Source of the DNA: an uncultured bacterium
GTDB lineage: Bacteria > Cyanobacteriota > Vampirovibrionia > Gastranaerophilales > Gastranaerophilaceae
Assembly: GCA_900553845.1 (NCBI GenBank)
Contig: USEW01000070.1
Coordinates: 1 to 9,534, forward strand
Length of the DNA: 9,534 nucleotides
Direction of reading: 5' to 3'
The first letter of the stretch is position 1. Every line of letters begins with the position of its first letter. Shown here piece after piece: positions 5,533-9,534 of the stretch. Under the pieces are notes generated by a model. The model was not told where the DNA came from. It did not search any database and saw only the letters and a list, made by a program, of their open reading frames with translations. The translations under genes and the position numbers were made by a program.

Positions 5533-6465
5533 TTATAAAAGAGAAGCCCCTATAATACCAGAACAATCACCAAGCATAGCTTTTTTAAACTCTGTTTTTT
5601 TTATTGCAATATCCATAGCTTCACATTTTGTTTTATTGACCGTCATATCAAAAAATTCATCAACAGCATTAATTAACCCTCCGCCTAAAATAATACACTG
5701 TGGATTTACAAGGTTAACAACACTTGCAAGACCAAGACTTAAATAACCAGAAGCTTGCTCAAGGGAATCAAGCACAACTTCATCATGTTTTTCTACACAT
5801 TTTTTTATAACATTTGATGTTATTTTTTTGTTACCTTGAATATAATCAGAAATGCATGATTTTTTACCAGATTCTAAAGAATTACGAATATTATTTTCTA
5901 TTGCAGTTCTTGAAGCATATGCTTCAAGACATCCGTATTTTCCGCAACCACATTTTTTACCGTTTAATGATACTTTTATATGACCAATCTCTCCTGCTGT
6001 ACCACTTGCACCTTTTATCAATTGTCGATTTATAACCAAACTGCCACCAACTCCTGTACCTACAAATACACACATAAAATTATTATAGTTTTTCCCAGCA
6101 CCATATGCCATTTCTCCAAGTGTCGCTGTTTCAACGTCATTACCGATAAACACAGGAATATTATATTTTTCTTCAATGACCTTTCTCAGGTTCAAATTTG
6201 AACAATCAATATTGGGTGATGATAAAATTATACCGTTTTTTCTGTCAATCTGTCCAGCTGCACCTATTCCTATTTTGTAAATTTGAGAACAATTTAAATT
6301 TGATAATTCAAGAAGCTCATTAATTAGATCACATGTAATTTTACATAAATCATTTGAAGAATGCGTCTTCTTTTTAACAGTATTAAGAACTTTTCCATCC
6401 CTAGCATCAATTAATCCGCATAAAACCTTAGTACCGCCAATATCAATACCAATACTTAAATTCAT
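5533..6465 (-). CDS. ROK family protein, probable glucokinase-type sugar kinase
   Basis: ROK family kinase, most likely phosphorylating glucose or another hexose or amino sugar with ATP in the cytoplasm. The 310-aa length is typical. GIDIGGTK (6-13) is the ATP phosphate-binding motif. ND (109-110) carries the likely catalytic Asp. FVGTGVGG (134-141) and KGASGTAGEIGH (151-162) follow, the latter holding the conserved Glu and Zn-binding His. CGCGKYGCLE (172-181) supplies three Zn-binding Cys, and NPQCIILGGG (254-263) is also conserved. There is no N-terminal DNA-binding domain, so it is a kinase and not a ROK repressor. The ATG at 6465 is preferred, with AAGGG (6476-6472) 6 nt upstream; a TTG two codons earlier overlaps that spacing. 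It lies 21 bp after argS on the same strand, so it is probably the last gene of that operon. Sugar specificity cannot be read from sequence. No terminator was found downstream. Confidence 0.9.
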   Translation of the reverse strand: MNLSIGIDIGGTKVLCGLIDARDGKVLNTVKKKTHSSNDLCKITCDLINELLELSNLNCSQIYKIGIGAAGQIDRKNGIILSSPNIDCSNLNLRKVIEEKYNIPVFIGNDVETATLGEMAYGAGKNYNNFMCVFVGTGVGGSLVINRQLIKGASGTAGEIGHIKVSLNGKKCGCGKYGCLEAYASRTAIENNIRNSLESGKKSCISDYIQGNKKITSNVIKKCVEKHDEVVLDSLEQASGYLSLGLASVVNLVNPQCIILGGGLINAVDEFFDMTVNKTKCEAMDIAIKKTEFKKAMLGDCSGIIGASLL

Positions 6466-6486
6466 ATACAACCCTTAATTATTTTT

Positions 6487-8235
6487 TTACATTTTGTCAG
6501 GTGCACTAATTCCAATAATATTAAGCCCAAGATTCATAATAATAATAAAAGCATTAACTAAAATTAACCTGAGAGTAGTATACTCCCTTTCATCAGTTAT
6601 TACACGATTTGTGTTATAAAACTGATGAAAGACCTGACCAAGTTCAAGTAAATATTTGCATAACAAATATACGCATCTATTTTTAGCACAATTATAAATT
6701 ACACTTTTTATTTCTTCCAATTTTAATACTAGTCTTTTTATAGATTCATAACCTAATTCATCTTCAAACAAATTATCCAGATTATATTTACTTATATCAG
6801 TATAAATATTTTCAAGTTCTTCATTTGAAAATGTTTGGGCTGAGTTTTTATATTCATAATTGCCATTAGCGTGGCGTAAAATCGAACAAGCTCTTGCATG
6901 GGCATACTGAACATAAAAAACAGGATTATCATCATTTGCACTTTTTGCCAAATTTACATCAAAATCCAAAGTTGTGTCACAGCTTCTCAACAACATCCAA
7001 AAACGAGTAGCATCAACACCTACTTCATCTATTAAATCCGATAAAGTAATCATTTTTGAACGTTTACCCATTCTAGCCTGTTCACCGTCAATAATTAAAT
7101 TGACAAGCTGACCCAATATCACTTCAAGAGAATTCGGGTTATATCCAAATGCTTCAATAGCTGCCTTTATACGCGGAATATAGCCATGATGATCTGCTCC
7201 CCATATGTTTATCAATATATCATACCCGCGCTTAAGTTTATTTATATGATAAGCTATATCAGATGTTAAATAAGTATTTGAGCCATCTTGTTTTTTTATA
7301 ACCCTATTTTGCTCATCGCCAAATTGTGTTGTTTTGAACCATAAAGCGCCTTCTTCTTCATAAATCAAATTTTTATCTTTTAAATAATTTACACAATTTT
7401 CAACTTCATTTGACTTATATAATGAACATTCTGAAAAATACTCGTCAAAATACGTTTTAAAATTATTTAAAGTTTCACGCTGCAAATCAAACATAGCCTT
7501 TTTAGCATAGTTTGATAGTATTTCAAGATTAAGTTTAGTTATACCTTCTTTTTTAATTTCGTTTGCGACGTTTGTTTGTTCTTGAAGAAAATTATTAGCT
7601 ACGTCAATTAAATAATCACCTGTATAATAATTTTTTATTGCCAATTCATCATCATAAGGGAAATCAATATTTTCTTCCATTGCCTGCATAAGGCGAATAT
7701 ATAAAGATTTTCCAAGATTATTAATTTGATTTCCAGCATCATTTATGTAAAATTCCTGATGAACTTTGTAATTTGAAACTTTAAGTATATTAGCTAAAGC
7801 ACTACCAAAGGCTGCCCAACGTCCGTGACCTATATGAAAAGGACCTGTTGGATTTGCTGATACATATTCAAGCAAGACTTTTTTACCATCTCCTTGATTA
7901 TTTTTTATATAATTTTCTTTTTCTTTGTAAATTTCGTTTAATATATTCTTTAAGTAAGATTTTCCAAGTTTAAAATTGATAAACCCGCCAACTATATTAA
8001 CTTCACAATCACTAAGTTCTATATTATTTTTTATAACGTTTGCTATTTCGACTGGCGATTTCTTTGCATATTTTGAAAGTTTGGAAATATTAACTGCAAA
8101 ATCACCAAACTCGTTTTTTTTTGGTGTTTCAACACTTATATTTATTTCATAACTTTCGCCTAAATTCAATTCATTTTTTTTTAATGTTTTTTCAATACTT
8201 TTTTCAACTTCACTTTTTATAATATTTTTTAACAT
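6487..8235 (-). CDS. argS: Arginyl-tRNA synthetase
   Basis: Class I aminoacyl-tRNA synthetase that charges tRNA-Arg with arginine. The 582-aa protein has the expected length and domain order. An N-terminal tRNA-contact domain (about 1-105) includes NEFGDFAVN. The catalytic core includes VSANPTGPFHIGHGRWAAFG (about 125-144, with the HIGH motif), FYINDAGNQ, and IWGADHHGYIPR. The KMSKS-position loop reads RMGKRSKMITL, followed by SDLIDEVGVDATRFWML. An all-helical anticodon-binding domain forms the rest, ending in ISAPDKM. Start choice is uncertain: ATG at 8235 gives the usual bacterial N-terminus, while GTG at 8247 directly follows the stop of the upstream gene and adds four residues; neither has a strong ribosome binding site. 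The loop departs from canonical KMSKS, as is common in ArgRS. Coupling to the upstream gene is likely in either case. Confidence 0.97.
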   Translation of the reverse strand: MLKNIIKSEVEKSIEKTLKKNELNLGESYEINISVETPKKNEFGDFAVNISKLSKYAKKSPVEIANVIKNNIELSDCEVNIVGGFINFKLGKSYLKNILNEIYKEKENYIKNNQGDGKKVLLEYVSANPTGPFHIGHGRWAAFGSALANILKVSNYKVHQEFYINDAGNQINNLGKSLYIRLMQAMEENIDFPYDDELAIKNYYTGDYLIDVANNFLQEQTNVANEIKKEGITKLNLEILSNYAKKAMFDLQRETLNNFKTYFDEYFSECSLYKSNEVENCVNYLKDKNLIYEEEGALWFKTTQFGDEQNRVIKKQDGSNTYLTSDIAYHINKLKRGYDILINIWGADHHGYIPRIKAAIEAFGYNPNSLEVILGQLVNLIIDGEQARMGKRSKMITLSDLIDEVGVDATRFWMLLRSCDTTLDFDVNLAKSANDDNPVFYVQYAHARACSILRHANGNYEYKNSAQTFSNEELENIYTDISKYNLDNLFEDELGYESIKRLVLKLEEIKSVIYNCAKNRCVYLLCKYLLELGQVFHQFYNTNRVITDEREYTTLRLILVNAFIIIMNLGLNIIGISAPDKM

Positions 8236-8247
8236 TCTATAACTCAC

Positions 8248-8892
8248 TTAATTTTTTATCTCTTCTTTTGATTTTACATATAGTCCAAAACCTATATTTT
8301 TATAAGAATTAACTTCGTTTGATAAAGTATAATTTTTAGCTTCCATTTCATCTAATTTTGACCGTAGCATGTTTATTTCTGTCTTAGTATGTATAAGCTC
8401 AACCACAACCTCATCAAGACCGTCAAGTTTTTTAGATAAAAGGGTTTCCATTTTATTTATAATATTATTCTCAAATTCTTTTATATTATAATTTTCATTT
8501 AATTTGTCTGTTTTTGGTTCAACTTTATTTTCCTTATCAAAAGTTGCGGATAATTTAGGCAATTTTATTTTTTGTTTTAATTCAAATTGTGTAGTTTTTA
8601 TATTTTCTTTATCACTTTCGGATTTTATCGACTCCTCTGGCAAATTATCAATTAATCCAAGCTCTTCATGAGCTTTTGACAACTTTTCCATAACTAAAAA
8701 ATCATCTTTTGTAAAATATATTTTTCCGTCCAAAGTTTTCTGAGGCTGTACAATACCATTTTTACATAAATCAATAATCTGCTGATTGGTAAATTTTGTT
8801 GTTTTTTTTATAACATCGGTTGTGTAGAGGTTTTTTGAAAAACTACTACTTAACTTATTCGTATCTTTTGCATCTGTTATTTTGTCATTCAT
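8248..8892 (-). CDS. MerR-like helix-turn-helix protein with C-terminal coiled coil
   Basis: Probable DNA-binding protein of 214 aa, not assignable to a named gene. Residues 22-75 (YTTDVIKK...FTNQQIIDLCKNGIVQPQK...GKIYFTKDDFLVMEKL) follow the MerR-type winged-HTH pattern: helix-turn-helix, then a G-I-x-x-P segment, a wing with GKIYF, and a helix. Residues 80-135 are charged and poorly conserved in appearance, probably a linker. Residues ~136-200 have heptad-like spacing of Ile, Leu and Met, suggesting a dimerising coiled coil. No effector-binding Cys or ligand domain is seen. ATG at 8892 is preferred, because GGTGGA (8905-8900) lies 7 nt upstream; a GTG at 8904 has no ribosome binding site. 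A possible -10, TATAAT (8919-8914), lies just upstream, but its -35 is poor. It is the first gene of an operon with argS and the ROK kinase and divergent from coaE, so it could regulate either; this is inference. Confidence 0.75.
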   Translation of the reverse strand: MNDKITDAKDTNKLSSSFSKNLYTTDVIKKTTKFTNQQIIDLCKNGIVQPQKTLDGKIYFTKDDFLVMEKLSKAHEELGLIDNLPEESIKSESDKENIKTTQFELKQKIKLPKLSATFDKENKVEPKTDKLNENYNIKEFENNIINKMETLLSKKLDGLDEVVVELIHTKTEINMLRSKLDEMEAKNYTLSNEVNSYKNIGFGLYVKSKEEIKN

Positions 8893-8988
8893 ATTCTTAT
8901 CCACCCAATAAAAATTATATTAAAATATTATCCGCTTATACATTTATAATATATATTCTAAATTAAAAAATCTTTTATTTAAAGAAAT

Positions 8989-9017
8989 TTTACATTTTTG
9001 TTTACATAATTTAAAAT
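8989..9017 (+). promoter_or_regulatory. Promoter of coaE
   Basis: TTTACA (8989-8994) and TAAAAT (9012-9017) are separated by exactly 17 bp, a good sigma-70-type promoter. Predicted start near 9024 leaves a leader of about 28 nt. A second TTTACA at 9001-9006 lacks a well-spaced -10. Confidence 0.6.
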
Positions 9018-9051
9018 AAATATAAGAAAAATAATCTTGGAGTATTAAATT

Positions 9052-9534
9052 GTGATAAAAATCGGATTGACAGGAAATATTGCATCGGGAAAAACACTGA
9101 GCGAAAATATATTTAAAAGTTATGGAATAAATGTTATTTCAGCTGATGATATTGTACATGATTTACTTAAAAATGACAAAAATGTTATAAAAAAAGTTTC
9201 AAACATTTTTCCCAAAGCTGACATATTTGAAAATAATATACTCTCAAGAAAAAAATTAGCTAAGATTGTTTTTAATTGTATAGATTTACGTAAAAAACTT
9301 GAAAAAATATTGCATAAGAAAGTTATAGAAAAAATAAATGACTTTTTTGAAATAAATAAAAATGAAAATATAGCTATAGCTTCTGTTCCTCTTTTGTTTG
9401 AAGCAAAATTACAAAATATGTTTGATGTTATAATTTTTATCCAGGCTAATGAAAACGTTCGCTTAAAACGATTAATGAATCGCAATAACTATAGTCAGGA
9501 ATTTGCAAAAAAAATTATGGATACACAAATGAAT
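9052..9534 (+). CDS. coaE: Dephospho-CoA kinase, 3'-truncated by window edge
   Basis: CoaE phosphorylates the ribose 3'-hydroxyl of dephospho-CoA with ATP, the last step of coenzyme A synthesis. The visible 161 codons run to the window edge; full-length enzymes are about 200 aa, so roughly 40 residues are missing. The P-loop GNIASGKT is at residues 8-15, preceded by the usual IKIGLT. ISADDIVHDLL (29-39) contains the substrate-binding Asp, LEKILH (83-88) matches the family's LExxxH segment, and VPLLFEAKLQNMFD (112-125) follows. RLMNR and the Gln of DTQ near the edge belong to the nucleotide-binding C-terminal helices. The GTG start is supported by GGAG (9039-9042) 9 nt upstream and by the P-loop position. 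It diverges from the HTH-argS-ROK operon across 159 bp. An open minus-strand frame over 9120-9485 is a shadow. Confidence 0.95.
   Translation, partial: MIKIGLTGNIASGKTLSENIFKSYGINVISADDIVHDLLKNDKNVIKKVSNIFPKADIFENNILSRKKLAKIVFNCIDLRKKLEKILHKKVIEKINDFFEINKNENIAIASVPLLFEAKLQNMFDVIIFIQANENVRLKRLMNRNNYSQEFAKKIMDTQMN

Noticed and set aside
5519..6201. Plus-strand open frames opposite the ROK kinase
   Set aside because: They are antisense shadows of a clear ROK family gene, with no ribosome binding sites or family resemblance.
9120..9485. Minus-strand open frame of 121 codons at the right edge
   Set aside because: It is antisense to coaE, which has P-loop, VPLLFE and other family motifs; the Phe/Ile-rich product is typical of the complement of Lys/Asn-rich coding DNA.

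Overview
The window is strongly AT-rich bacterial chromosome (by eye about 70% A+T; not counted) carrying ordinary core genes interleaved with small lineage-specific proteins. It uses the standard bacterial code: all eleven complete genes stop with TAA, and GTG starts are common. No tRNA, rRNA, CRISPR array, insertion sequence or prophage gene is visible. The likely source is an uncultured gut-type bacterium. The low GC, an L27 lacking the Firmicutes N-terminal extension, adjacent rplU-rpmA, and small Asn/Gln-rich proteins (one beginning MNLSGLNFGMQ) suggest non-photosynthetic Cyanobacteria (Gastranaerophilales/Melainabacteria). That placement is inference from memory, not proof.

Layout. (1) 1-563, +: the 3' part of an Fe/Mn superoxide dismutase family gene that seems to lack the first metal-ligand His. 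(2) 566-2165, -: mnmA (tRNA 2-thiouridylase), preceded by and overlapping an unknown 186-aa protein with a winged-helix-like tail; these converge on the SOD gene with 2 bp between stop codons. (3) 2305-2760, +: an Asn/Gln-rich orphan protein. (4) 2811-3559, +: rplU-rpmA (ribosomal proteins L21 and L27) behind a consensus promoter whose -35 box lies inside the loop of the preceding terminator. (5) 3779-4849, +: queA, for queuosine in tRNA. (6) 4952-5209, +: an 85-aa orphan with its own promoter and strong terminator. (7) 8892-5533, -: a compact operon of a MerR-like HTH/coiled-coil protein, argS (arginyl-tRNA synthetase) and a ROK-family sugar kinase. (8) 9052-9534, +: the first 161 codons of coaE (dephospho-CoA kinase), divergent from that operon and cut by the window edge.

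Most known genes serve translation: L21, L27, ArgRS and two wobble-position tRNA modifiers, MnmA (U34) and QueA (G34). CoaE, the ROK kinase and the SOD-like protein are metabolic or stress genes.

The most unusual non-coding signal is a repeated intergenic element at 3626-3727 and 5276-5440. Each copy follows a gene's own terminator on the same strand. Each has the order TTGTAACAA, TGAAATATTACGT, a fixed 5-nt gap, ATATACTTTATATATA, TTCACACTTTATACTT and a GGAACAA/TTGTTCC hairpin with a T-run. It could be a small free-standing transcription unit or a dispersed repeat. The only gene-free stretch above 300 bp is 5210-5532; it holds the terminator of the 85-aa gene and the second repeat copy, and nothing recognisable in 5441-5532.
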